Origin: Arthonia radiata
Taxonomy: Eukaryota; Ascomycota; Arthoniomycetes; Arthoniales; Arthoniaceae
Length of the DNA stretch: 64,000 nt
Direction of reading: 5' to 3'
NCBI GenBank assembly: GCA_002989075.1
Contig: PSQN01000005.1
Location: 1,625,241-1,689,240, forward strand
The position numbers and the translations under genes are program-made. The notes beneath the pieces were generated by a model. The model saw nothing but the letters and a program-made list of their open reading frames with translations. It was not told the origin of the DNA and searched no databases. Position 1 is the first letter of the stretch. Every line of letters starts with the position of its first letter. Positions 39,828-50,900 of this stretch are shown in pieces.

Positions 39828-42800
39828 TTAAATTCGTTGTTGTGTGTTCAGGTCTCCCGACAGCGGCGACTTGAACCCTGTTTTCTTTTTCCGTTCCAAA
39901 AACTTCTGATATGTTGAGGCAACTTGCGGCGCAGGAGACTGCTGAGGCTTTGGCGTCGGCTTTGGCGCGTCAGACTTGGGCGTGGATTTGGTCACCACCA
40001 CTTTGGGGCTGGGACTGGGCGTAGCAGGCCTCGCTCCTTGACGAGTGACGCTGGGAGGTTGCTTTGAATCTTTTGAACGCGGTCCAGCTTTGAGCCTCTC
40101 TTCGGTGCCATCAGCCGTAGGCCGCGGTGACTCCGACTTCTCCTTCATCCTCTTCTTTTGCTCCCAGAATCGCTCCATAATGCTAGCTTGCTTTTCCTGC
40201 TCTTCCTCTTCTTCAGCAGGACCACCGAGCATGGCCCTTCGTTTCTTGCTCATGCCGGAACCTAGTGTGCCAAACTTCAACGTGTTGCTCCTCTTTCCAA
40301 TGCCGCCCAGTACGTCTTTTCCAGGTGGCGGTCTGGTCCTCACACCAAATTCAAGTCTCAGAACAAGGTTCTGGATCGTACTCTTCGCCGTAGTACGCAA
40401 CATATGACTGGCGCCAGTGTCTTGGATCTGGGTGTAAAGCACATTGACACCACTAATAAGTTGATCGACGTTAGTATCAAAGATTTTGACCGCTTGCTTG
40501 GTCGTCTTTTGAGCTTCTGCAGATTGATTGGGATGGGATACAATTGGCGGTCCGAACCCAGCGCTAATGGCTATGTCGAGAATGTTGATAGAAGCTGTGA
40601 GAGCGCTATAGTCACTGCTCTCGTTTCGAAGGTCGAAGGCAGCGTTCTCAGATACGCACATTTTGATGCGATGGGTGATTACCCCGGCGTCATTGAGAGG
40701 CTGTGCCAGAAAATCCGCTGAGGAGAGGAAGAAAGATAACGCGAGGCGCCGCTTGAACTCATGTGGGAGTGGTGTGACGTCTGGGATTACGGCCAGAAGT
40801 CGCCTCTGTAGCACGGGCAATGTCACCGACGACACAATCGACGCACCCAAGTCACCAAGTGGGTTCTCGGACCGGGAGGCCTCAATCAAATTGCCGATGA
40901 TTGCTTGCAGCTCTGGCAAGAGCTCTAGACTTTCATTAACGACCCGATCAATTCCTAGTCGAAGGAAAAGACACAATGTCGACGGTAACATTGTCGACGG
41001 TAGGTGAGCAGCGACCACTCGCGTAGCTCTCAGCAACCTTCGTAAGTGCTTGGGAGAATCTGAAGTTGGTTTATTCATCGGCCAAAAGGAGCGCTTCAGG
41101 GGCGCTGTAAGCGTCACTGCCTCTTGAGTTGCGCCCATGCGTTTCAGTGACGAAGTGAAGGACGTCAAACTCAGGTCGGGCCCAGCCCGTTGCGCAAGTG
41201 CCTCTAACGTACAGCGATAGACTTCTGCAAGCTCCTCACGAGGCTCACAGATCGTCGCCTGCCATAGATGTTCAAGCACGCCACGCGGGATCGACCTTTG
41301 AGCCGTGAGCAGATCAGTAGCGAAGCCCGAAAGGAATGCTTGATCGCAAAACTCTCGGTCCCGGAACTTCGACCAGATTTCTCCACTTAGATTTTGGCAC
41401 AGAGCCGAAAGGTCGGATACAGAAGTGTCTTCTTGAACCAGACCTCCAAAGAAATGCCACACCACATCGTGAGTCAGCAGCTCTTGCCGTTCCATTACGA
41501 GTCGCAACTTGGCTGCTTGTTCTTCATCTTCCGCATGATCAACCAAAGAAGCTAGTGCGGAACCACAGCCTCCAATGTCGTTATCCTCGCCGGCTGCCTC
41601 GCTTGCTTTAAGCCTGGCTTCGGCTTCCTGGACACGGCTAGAATACTTCTCCTCTTTCTGATGATCTCGAAGGAGCCTCTTCAACGAATACTTCGGCTCT
41701 CGCTTGATCGACTTGGGAGCTTCGTACGGCCTTTCCCTGAATGAGTTACTAGCAGGCTGGCTGCGTCTACCTATGCTTGCTGGCGTGAAAGTATCCTTCT
41801 TCTTGGTGCCAAGCATCACATCGGCGTCTTCTAGTGAGTCTCTTTCCGAGTCTGACGGAAGCGCGCAGTACGCGCCTTTAGCTTTCATACTGGGCTCCGG
41901 TACTCTCTCAACCTCAAGCACGTCGTCCTCGCTATCATCACTACTTTGAGAGTCCCCCACGGGTCCTTGCCGTTGACTGGAGAATCCGATCGGGGGCACA
42001 GGTGTGGCTGAGAGCGCCGATAACGAGCTTGTAGGTGGTACTTGCGACTGCATTGGTTGAAGAGATGTTTGCGAGAGATTTGATGGACCGGGAGTGGTTG
42101 ATAAAGGGGATAGCGAACTCGTTTGGCCATCTTGTGAAGTAGTCATTTTACCGTCATTTGAACCTAATCGGACAGTAGGGCTCGGAGACACGGTCAACGT
42201 TGACGACGCCTCAGAAGACGCCTCACTGCCTCTCCGAATGTGGAGCTCACGCACAAAATGTGGTCGCTTGCGTTCCCGTGAGCTGCCAAAGGAACTCTGT
42301 GTAGATGATAGTCTGCTACTCGGTGGGGCGCTCAGCGGGCTTGATTGTGTTGACTGAGAGGTAGCAAGCCGCCGATTAGTAGGTGTGGAGGTTCGCGCGG
42401 GCTTCGTGTCTTCGTCCGGCTCTTGTGCATTGCATTCATTTCCAGAGGGGGGATTTGATAGTGTTCCTGATTTGAAAAGATCTAGAGCTGAAACCTCCCT
42501 GTTCTGCGCGTTGGGTATTTGTGGTGTTCTTTCCGATGGGTTCGTAATTGTATCCGGCACCAGGGTATAGTTGCGACGTCTATCTCCTGGAGAGTGACTG
42601 ACCATTGCTGTGGGTAAAGCCTTCGAATCACTTGGAGCATAGGCATCCGGCGCATCTTGACAGATGGAAAGAGGTTGCGACGGTGATGGACATGTTGGGA
42701 GGGTTGAGTCTGAGGAGGTCGAGCGTGCGTCTTCCCGTTTGTTCAACGCGCTTGGTGGTCGCGCCGAGGCGCCCAGTGCAGATATAGGAGTCGAGCAGCC

Positions 42801-43021
42801 CGAAGATCGTGAAGGCGAACTAGCAGTTGAAGAGACATGTGTGTCGGCGTTTGGAGCTGATAAAGAAGCGTGATCAGTACGCAGAAGTTTACGGTGCAGT
42901 CGTGGTTGAACACACCCAGTGACTTTCTTCGCTTCTCCTCTTCCTTCGGCACGGTGTATTTCGAAAAGAAATCGTACAAAGAGGCGTTCTGTCGCTGTTT
43001 TCTCCGTGACGTTGTAGCCAT
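39828..43021 (-). CDS. Large nuclear protein, Nse6/SLF2-like candidate with PIP-box-like N-terminus
   Basis: Proposed exons 43021-42916 and 42856-39828, joined over a 59-bp intron (donor GTGTGT, branch TACTGAT, acceptor TATCAG), about 1044 aa. The open frame also extends upstream of the intron, but the spliced start gives a basic N-terminus, MATTSRRKQRQNASLYDFF, resembling a degenerate PCNA-binding PIP box (NASLYDFF). Residues about 50-470 are Ser/Pro/Thr-rich and disordered. Residues about 484-875 form a helical region, and the tail is basic and Lys/Pro-rich. The layout (disordered N-terminus with PIP-like motif, C-terminal helical domain) suggests the CANIN-type SMC5/6 recruiters (SLF2, fungal Nse6), but this is inferred from layout and not a firm match. 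Its nuclear location is suggested by basic clusters such as KKRR. The gene is divergent from MSS1. Confidence 0.7.
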
Positions 43022-43216
43022 TTTGACACGAGACCTTGGCACCGTAGAGCCGCGAACCACGCCTGTTGAAGATTGGAGCGAGACGCGCCTGCTCCCACTT
43101 TGGCGCAGATCGCGCACTCACGTGACCTCTTCATTCAATACTTTATGCGGTAATTATCTGGTTTCCCGCTTCACACCCGGAATGCCGTACTCTTTCGATG
43201 TCCGACAGCGACACGC
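43022..43216. promoter_or_regulatory. Compact divergent promoter (195 bp)
   Basis: Start codons of the Nse6/SLF2-like gene (minus) and MSS1 (plus) are only 195 bp apart, so both genes must be driven from this segment or from within each other's leaders. Two out-of-frame ATGs (43182 and 43198) precede the chosen MSS1 start, so transcription probably begins downstream of them or initiation is leaky. Confidence 0.6.
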
Positions 43217-45928
43217 ATGCTATCATTGCGACATGCAAGTACATCTCGCAACTTGCTGCTCATCAGCAGCCGCAGTGCGAGAATTCGACAAAATTGTCAT
43301 CTCCAGCATGCCTCGTCCGCAGTAATACACCCAAGAGCACCGACTCTCCAGCTGAGCCGGTTCGGGCGCTCTTCTTTTCTTCACTTGCGCAGCCAGTATA
43401 CTCAAGCGCATTCGGTCAACAATGATTCAACCATCTACGCGTTGTCAACAGCGCCTGGAAGGGCTGCGATCGCCGTGATAAGAGTCTCTGGACCAGCCTG
43501 CAAGCGGGTAAGTATCTTTTGCTGCAACTGAGACGAGAGATCTGGTATGCCGACATTCAACAGGTCTATGTATCAATATGCAATACACAACGTATACCGA
43601 AGCCACGCATGGCTGTAGTCCGTACCTTGACGAGTCCCCAAGCCCCCGAAAAGGTGCTTGACTCTGGAGCGCTCGTCCTATATTTCTCTGCGCCGAGGAC
43701 GGCCACGGGAGAAGATGTGCTCGAATTCCATGTCCATGGCGGACAAGCAATTGTATCATCTGTCCTGAAAGCCATAGGCTCGACGTCTTATCCGCAGTCT
43801 CCTGTGCGCTATGCAGAACCGGGCGAGTTCACACGAAGAGCGTTCTACAATGACCGTCTGGATCTCACTCAAGTCGAGGCGTTTGGGGACACCTTGAGCG
43901 CTGTCACCGAAGAGCAGCGCCGCCTCAGCGTGCAAGGTACACGAAGCAAGCTCAGCGACAAGTATGAAGAATGGCGGAATATGCTCTTGCACGCGCGAGG
44001 CGAGCTCGAGGCCCTCATTGATTTCAGCGAAGACCAACATTTTGATGAGAGCCCAAGAGAACTAGCCAGTAATGTCGCGGCCCAAGTGCGCGTCCTGATT
44101 GATACATTGGACGTTCATCTTGAAAATGCAATGCGAGGAGAGCTACTTCGTAGCGGTATTGCTGTCTCCTTGATCGGAACCCCAAACGTGGGCAAGAGCA
44201 GTATTCTTAATCAAATAGTCGGCAGAAACGCGGCTATCGTGAGTAAAGAGGCAGGCACGACGCGCGACATTGTCGAAGTTGGTATCGATCTAGGTGGCTT
44301 CTATTGCCGCCTGGGAGACACCGCGGGCTTGCGTAAAGCGTTGCAAGAGCGACAGGTCTCAGACATGTTTTCAGATGTTGTAGGTGAGATCGAGCAAGAG
44401 GGCATCCGCCGTGCGCGCGCCCAAGCCGAGCAGTCCGACGTGGTGATTGTCGTCTTCTCCATCTTATCCAGCACGAATGCATCCGAGGCATCCGTACATC
44501 TAGACCCGGAGGTTGTTGCCACGGCAAATAACCTGGCTGCCCAAGGAATCCGCCTAGTCATCGTCATCAACAAGATCGACCTAGCCGAATCCGTGCCTGG
44601 AAGAGAACTTCCGACACATGGCTTTGTCACTGGTACTTCTCCCAAAGTCACATGGGAGGAGCGCCTTTTAGCTGCCGTTCGCTCCGCCGTCCCGTCTGTG
44701 CCCACCAATTCGGTTTTTCTAATATCGTGCACTGCAGCACAGACGCGGGTGCCGCTCACAGACGCTAATGGCACATCAAATTCCCCATCCGCGCTCACTG
44801 CCTCCGACGATCCGGGTCACTTCCGCGCCTTCGTCAATGGCCTCATCGGCACTTTTCGCGAGATGACTGCAGCACTGCAACCGGAAGGCGAATTTAAAGC
44901 AGCTTGTGTTACAGGAGCCGAGTCGCCAAGGGGCGTGCCGCAGCTCAGCCAGCATGACACATCACTCTGGGCAGACTCCCTCGGGGCGAGTGCCCGCCAA
45001 AGGCAGCTTTTGGAGACTTGTCGCGACGAGCTCATTCGCTTCTTGAATCTGGTTGCAGGGGCCAGGCGATCCGCTGCGCACCGAGATACGACGTCGGAGG
45101 AGCAGGGGCCAGTATCTGGAAACTTATCACCGGCCCTGTCAGCAGGAACCGGAAACCGGGTCACCTCAGAGCCACGTGCGCCATTCATCTCGCCCTCTGC
45201 AGATGCCGCGCGCAACGGTCATATCACAGACTCATCACGTGCCGCAGTAGGCAACTATACAACGCCCACGCATCGGTATAGCAGTCGCACCGAATGCACT
45301 GCAGGACATACCACTTCGCTCCACAAGGCTGAGGCACATGTACCATCTGCGCAGGCGACCAATATTGAGCCACCTGGCGATCGTCCCTCTCCACGTGCCT
45401 CTGCTGCAGGACGGGAAGCCGCGTTCGTCACACGTGGCCCTGGCCCCACACCTACGCATAGCAATGGCCCCATCCAGAAACTCCATTTAGACTACCACGA
45501 CCAGGTTTCGTCGTTTCAGAAAAGCGGACGCGCGACCAAGAACGCTCTTGAAGGCGAAGGCGACATTGAGGAAGTCGCCGAAGACAAGGGAGTCTCCAGT
45601 GTTTCAGAACAAGGTCTCCGTACGCCTGACCCATTAGTTTGGGATGCCAGCAGCCATGCGCCAAGGAGGGGGCGAGATGAGTACGACGGTATCACCGACG
45701 AGGCATCGGATGAAACACAACGAGATGAAGACGAAGTTGACATCGTGGCAGCGGCGGAGCATTTGCGTGCGGCAGCGGCGGCGCTAGGGAAGATTACGGG
45801 GCGTGGCGAGGGCGGAGATGTGGAGGAGGTGTTGGGTGTGGTGTTCGAGAAGTGAGTGTCTTGCTTGCCATTGTCTGCGTCGCGTGATCATACTGACTGA
45901 CCATTGCAGGTTCTGTGTGGGCAAGTAG
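43217..45928 (+). CDS. MSS1: Mitochondrial tRNA-modification GTPase (MnmE/TrmE family) with large insertion
   Basis: Three exons, 43217-43507, 43564-45851 and 45910-45928 (introns 56 and 58 bp), about 865 aa. With its partner MnmG/MTO1, MnmE modifies U34 of certain mitochondrial tRNAs. The first about 70 residues are rich in Arg/Ser/Leu with almost no acidic residues, fitting a mitochondrial presequence. The TrmE N-domain follows (TAPGRAAIAVIRVSGP; HVHGGQAIVSSVL; YAEPGEFTRRAFYNDRLDL), then the G domain with GTPNVGKSS (302-310), DTAGLR and NKID. The terminal FCVGK supplies the family's catalytic Cys (C862) and is encoded by the 19-bp last exon. Bacterial and yeast proteins are about 450-530 aa. 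Here about 220 residues (597-816) of low-complexity, polar sequence interrupt the helical domain. Confidence 0.93.
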
Positions 45929-46060
45929 CCAGTTATTGTCGCTACAGCGAGCTACTCGCAGCTATTTTGACGGTGGTGATACAGCGTGCGCCAACTCAGA
46001 TATCAGGTCACTTAGTCTCACAGTCTCAACCTTCAGTCCCATATCTGATGATACACTCTA

Positions 46061-46242
46061 CACCGACGCCCATTTCTTTGTAACGTACCCCAACGCCCAC
46101 GTCTTCCCAGGTGCACCAATGCTCATGTCTTCCAATCTGCACCAATGCTCGTAACTGCTCGCGTACATAAATGCTCATATCATCTCGCGCACATCAATGC
46201 TCATACCCCCTCACGTTCATCAAAGCGCTTATCCCTCTCCTT
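46061..46242. repeat. Degenerate 26-bp tandem repeat, seven units
   Basis: Units start at 46061, 46087, 46113, 46139, 46165, 46191 and 46217, each exactly 26 bp with no indels. The best-kept core is CACCAATGCTCATNTC: ATGCTCA or ATGCTCG in units 3-6, ACGCCCA in units 1-2, AAGCGCT in unit 7. Because 26 is not a multiple of 3 the array is unlikely to be coding; short open frames across it are by-products. It lies just 3' of MSS1, where it could affect 3'-end formation. Confidence 0.8.
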
Positions 46243-47044
46243 CGCAACGCAAAGTCTTCCTCGCTTAATGACCACACTCCACGCGAAGCTACGCCAAGCC
46301 GCACCTCGCACGTCACCAACCCATTCATCTCACCTCTTCAACGCCGCATTTCCATATCCCAAACCCCCAAAACATTAGCATGACCGTCAACGCCACTCAC
46401 CCCAATCTCGCGTAGTTGCTACCTGATTACGCGATCCAACGCTGGCGCATGACCTCGCCACTCGCTTCGCTCGCCAGGCACCAGCGTACTTACTGCGAAC
46501 CCCGCCGCATCCTCCATGAAAGCGCTCGCTTTCCCAGGCCGACGTGATCCTTCGCTCCACTATAAACTTCACTAGATCCCCCTCTTAATGATGCCTGAGT
46601 CAAGTACTGATAAACTACCACACTGCTACACGCAATAAGTCGAACACACTGCTGAACGGCACAAATCACCAGCACCATCACAGCAAAAGCTCTCAACAGT
46701 CAAAGTAGTCCAGACAATCCCCATTTCTCTCTGATTCATGCAATCTATTCTGATCGTACAAGGTGCCGTGAGGCGAGCAATCTATATCATCATCCATATC
46801 CTCATATCGTACCCCATCCAATTTATGCATCCATATACCCAAGCCCAAACCCAAATAGAAACAAACGCCATAACAATTTTGGATCCCACGCTATGCTACC
46901 CCAATCCCATACCCTAGTGCCAGTACACAGCCAATACACCATCCATGCTAAACAGAGGAAAGGTGGACCAGCCTATTAGTATCGATGCAATTTCGAATTT
47001 TCGTGGAGTCGAGAAGGGATGGGACGGACAACCAACGCACAGCG
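46243..47044. other. Intergenic DNA 3' of MSS1 and of the minus-strand small-ORF unit
   Basis: No gene recognised. Reading the minus strand, a good branch-site and acceptor pair (ATACTAAT, then CTGTTTAG) occurs at about 46,950-46,985, just beyond the stop of the 65-residue ORF. The small-ORF transcript may therefore contain a 3' intron. Confidence 0.4.
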
Positions 47045-47242
47045 CTAGTTGTACCCGTCCCTCCCGTCGTCGCGGCCGGCGCAGACGGGCATGGCGGGGG
47101 TATCCCTCTCGTGGTCGTTGGCGGCGAGGTAGAGACTCTGCGGGGTTGTCGACGACATGACTCTTGTACGCGAGAGTGGAGACGAGAGTGTGAAGCGGGA
47201 AGCTGCGCACGTGAGCGGCCCGTTATATCCGTCGCGACCCAT
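47045..47242 (-). CDS. Small ORF (65 aa) starting and ending with a GRDGYN motif
   Basis: Minus-strand ORF of 66 codons including stop. It starts MGRDGYNG and ends GRDDGRDGYN before TAG. The same hexapeptide is also encoded at 47437-47454. It contains no signal peptide or membrane segment and has two Cys. I do not recognise the family. Support for coding is that the three hexapeptide copies differ only at synonymous positions, and that a TATA box plus C/T-rich leader lies upstream on the same strand. An internal ATG (about residue 29) would give a 37-residue product. It could be spliced differently; the boundaries are provisional. Confidence 0.45.
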   Translation of the reverse strand: MGRDGYNGPLTCAASRFTLSSPLSRTRVMSSTTPQSLYLAANDHERDTPAMPVCAGRDDGRDGYN

Positions 47243-47433
47243 GGGGGCAACGCACTTATTTTTGGGGCCGGGGGATGCTCCTTGCGGATCTGCGCGGCTC
47301 TTTGCGAGGCGGCGGCGGAGCGGACAGGTGGCGTGAGGGTTTAGAGTTTGGGGGTGTGGTGTTTCAGGTGGGCTTGGCGGTGGTGGGATGGTGCAGTGGC
47401 GACACTTGTGTGAAAGTGGCGATGGTAGAGGAT

Positions 47434-47457
47434 TTAGTTGTATCCGTCGCGGCCCAT
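47434..47457 (-). CDS. Minimal ORF encoding MGRDGYN, first ATG after leader
   Basis: Seven codons plus TAA on the minus strand, starting after a C/T-rich leader in a TTTACATGG context. It encodes the same heptapeptide that opens the 65-residue ORF 192 bases downstream, with two silent differences. It could act as an upstream ORF whose peptide or translation controls the downstream ORF, or be a short exon-end remnant of a duplicated exon. The function is unknown. Confidence 0.4.
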   Translation of the reverse strand: MGRDGYN

Positions 47458-47984
47458 GTAAATGAGTAAGGTGGTGTGAGAGAAGTAGTGAAGAGTCAGG
47501 GGGAGTGTTGGTGTTGTTAAGAATGTGTGATGTTGGTGTATCAGATGGAGAAGCGAAGGAGATGGCGACGGCCACGTGTATTTATGCTTTCTGGAAGGCT
47601 TGAGGCCGAAGCGGATCTTGGGCTGATTCGACGACTCAGACGGTAGTCTCCGAGGCAGCAGTGAGTAATTGTTGCTGACTGGCAGGAGCGAAAGAGAGAA
47701 GCTGCTGCGGTGTCGTCAAGAGTGACTGGGTCCGGCGACTGCAGGCAGGCAGAAGCTAGAGGATTTGCGTGTATTCGACGACAAGGAAATGGAAGGAACA
47801 GGAAGGCAACAGACGCTACTGGATGACAAAGATGCGATTGATGTGCTGTTTGCGTTGCGGATGCGATATTAAACCAGGGTTCTAATGGGTTGAAAGTGGC
47901 AAATGAGAACGTGAAACGATTGTTCGAAGTACAAAGGAGAATGAGGGAGTGAGGTCCAGGCTTAGGCAGCCGCGTGTCCCGGGG
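47458..47984 (-). promoter_or_regulatory. Putative long C/T-rich leader of the small-ORF unit
   Basis: Between the TATA-like element and the first small ORF the minus strand carries C/T- and CA-rich sequence (for example CACCAACATCACACATTC near 47,520), which resembles fungal 5' leaders. About 500 nt is long for a leader, so an intron may be hidden here. Open frames in this stretch lack motifs. Confidence 0.4.
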
Positions 47985-47992
47985 TTATATAT
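47985..47992 (-). promoter_or_regulatory. TATA-box-like element (ATATATAA on minus strand)
   Basis: An isolated ATATATAA inside GC-balanced DNA, oriented for minus-strand transcription towards the small ORFs. In fungi clear TATA boxes are associated with regulated or highly expressed genes. Confidence 0.5.
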
Positions 47993-50900
47993 GCAAGATG
48001 CTTCCAAATGCGAAATAAGATGGATAGTGTAGTAGTGGAGTAGAGTCGACGAGAAGGGAAAGATACGTATGATGTGAGATTGGAACCGCGCCGGAGGTAG
48101 AGCGAGAAAGAGGAGACCCTTGATGGAAGATGCCTTCCCTTCTGAGGCAGCGGAAGGCATAGAGTGGTGACCTGGTGCTGAAGGATGCGGCAGCCCAATG
48201 GGAGAGACGGAAGGCAGGGGACTTCGGCCATCGCCATGGACAAATTGAGTCATCGCGTATGGATGGAAAGCCAGTGGTGATGCGCCATGGGTACTTGTGT
48301 GGAAAAATAGATAGGCTGTGCTAAGTGGAAGTGAGTTGTGTTTGGTTAGATGGTCTTACGGGCTGAGCATGGTGCACGAGCCGGGCAGCGGGCTCTTGGG
48401 GCTGGGCTCTTTCGGTCGACCGAGGATGATGCTGTACTATCGAGGTTGCATCGGAAGTGGTTAGGGGAGAGGAAGCATAGAAGAGAGCAATTAGGTCGTG
48501 GCCCGTGTCTGCCGGGTGAGCGATGGGAGGAGATTGAAGAGACGCGCGAATGAAGCGAGTGAGCGCGAGAGTCTGGAGAGGGCAATGGAAGAGCGAGGCC
48601 GAAAGGAGGGACGGGATGTGTACTCCGTAGCAGGCAGTGCGCAAAATAACGACTCTGACTGCAAAAGGCGCGTGTGGTGTGCTGAGCCGCACTGAAGAAA
48701 GCTACATGCCACGCTCCTAAACTATTCCTTATGCAGTCCCTTTTTACTCCGAGGTCCCGCCAAGAGCCGAGTTTGTGATCAGTAGTCATCCTCGCACGAT
48801 GGAAGCGACTGGATGAGATGCCAGGGTCTCGCGGAACGGGACGACGGCGTAATTTCACACGTGGAAGACGTGTACGTATCACCGGTACATGTCGACTGAG
48901 ATTAATACGCAGGCAAAGCATCACAGCAGATCCGACGGTCCTGGATGTCGTCCGTGCGCCGCCATCAGCTCGTCGCAACCACGACGACATCATCCCTGTC
49001 AACCCTCTGCCCAGACTGCGGCCATCGGGGAAAAGAACGCTTCTAGAAGGCGCTTGAATCTACCTCCAATGTTTCCATAAACGCCGTGTGACGAATTTAT
49101 CGAATTTAGGCAGACGACGTATCGCATTACCAAGCAGGAAATAGACGCTATAGATATCTCACAGGTACTCACGTACAGCTCTCGCAGTCACTGAACTCCG
49201 CTGCGGGACTTAGTTAAACGTCATGCTCGCGAACGCACTGCTGAGCGACCGTGTCGTGCGCGTTCGTCGAAATGCCCAATTGCTCGGTCAGAGCCGTTGT
49301 CGAAGAATAGAATTGGTGATTATCGATCACCACAGAAACGTCTGCGTGAAGCGAAGAGGCACAGTCACAGTGAGATCTCATGGTTATGTGATGTTTTGCC
49401 CAGAGATAGTTGCAGTCCTCATCGATACCTCACCGCTACGGAGTATCGCTTCTGGAACCCATCTGAAAAATTCAATGCCCATGGAGTCCGTCAGCGCTGC
49501 TCCGCATCCGAGGACTGTCAGCTCAAGGAATGCTTGCTGTCCATGGGCCCACGTGCTTTTGATAGGACATGTATAGCGTATCGTGATGTAATATGTTACG
49601 CACACGTGTAGACCATGTGGAGCGGACTGCTTTTAGAAAATCGACGACGGGGAGCGACAGGCTCGTTACGCGCTTCAACCAACCAAGAGCGTCTGACAGT
49701 GGAGAGATCGGATCCAACGGCGTGTGCGCCTTTTGATGCAGAGTCGGGGGCCGAATACGACTAACGTTGATCGCCGGCTAAAATTAGCACCAGCAGCATC
49801 AAACGTCACCCGGGGCCACTGAGTCCTGACCACCTGCCAGTCCGTGGCTTAAGCCCCAAGGTATAATAGACCTCGCATTATGAGAGCTAGTCTGCGTGGC
49901 TTGTAAGGCACTCCCGTACCATGATTGACACCTAGTGCACATCAATGCAGATACGGTAGGAATATTCACTCAGTCTGCCTATGTTCGGAGGGATCCTCCC
50001 CTTGATGGATTTCCGGCCGCCCCGGAGAGGCTGACAGGCACATCCCAAGAATCAAGATCCATGGCTCTGCGGGTGTGTTCGAGTCTTTCCGAGTCTTCCT
50101 ACTTTGTCACATGCTACTGTGCCTATGTACCATGTACAATGGCGCTTACTTAAATGTTGCCAAGAGGCTAGCCAAGCAGCAATGTCAACGAGCACATGGA
50201 AGTGTGCATGTTCCTTTCATATGCCTCTCTAGGTAAGCCGAGTGCAAATTGTTTACAGCTCAATAATAATGGCTCGCTGATGTGTCTCCCCCCTTGCTGA
50301 GGGCTATACGCATGATGCAGAGTCGCTTCGGTCCCGTACCAAGCCAACGCCTTGTCGCGAATCCGACGGCCCGGTCAGAGGTTTGGCATTCATTAACGCT
50401 GAGTACGTGCGTGGAGGTTACCTTCAGCTGAGTGCACTGGGTAATCTTTGAGACCTCTTCGAGGCTACATCGACATCTCGATAGGTGTTGTACATGTAAG
50501 TGCTCCTACAGGCATATGTTGAAAGGAAGCAATCATAGGAACTATTCGGTGTAGACATTACAGGACCGTCATGCCTCTGATAATCAGTAACACGCTCTTC
50601 AGAAACCGCGGCTTGCTCTGAAAAGTGCCCAATCGTCGTATGTTGCAGGTATACTGTCTTTTGGTACGCTGTTGCTTCAGACGCAAAGGTTACCAACTTC
50701 GAGCTTACGTTCCAACGCTGAGTCGCGAATCTGAGGAGCGGGAAAGCGCAGAGTATCAGTAAGCTTTGTATCACGGTTGAAGCCGATTTTCAATGCACTG
50801 ATGCTATTGAATATAGGGTATGGTGTGTTGAGATGAGGTATCGTCGCAAGAATGAAGCTCCGGGCTTAACGACATCCTGGATAGGCAATCGACGATTAAT

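Noticed and set aside
46061-46242. CRISPR-like reading of the 26-bp periodic array
   Set aside because: Units are adjacent and degenerate throughout, without conserved repeat and variable spacer alternation, and the host is a fungus.
46441-46490. Short inverted repeat (CGCTGG ... CAGCG) considered as tRNA-like
   Set aside because: No D- or T-arm consensus and no anticodon stem; not a tRNA.
47882-48253. 123-codon minus-strand open frame spanning the TATA-like box
   Set aside because: It runs through the presumed promoter, has leader-like composition and competes with another open frame of similar length.
48346-49002. 218-codon minus-strand open frame upstream of the small-ORF unit
   Set aside because: Ser/Arg/Pro-rich composition, no motif, and similar overlapping open frames on the same strand; more likely GC-rich promoter or leader DNA.
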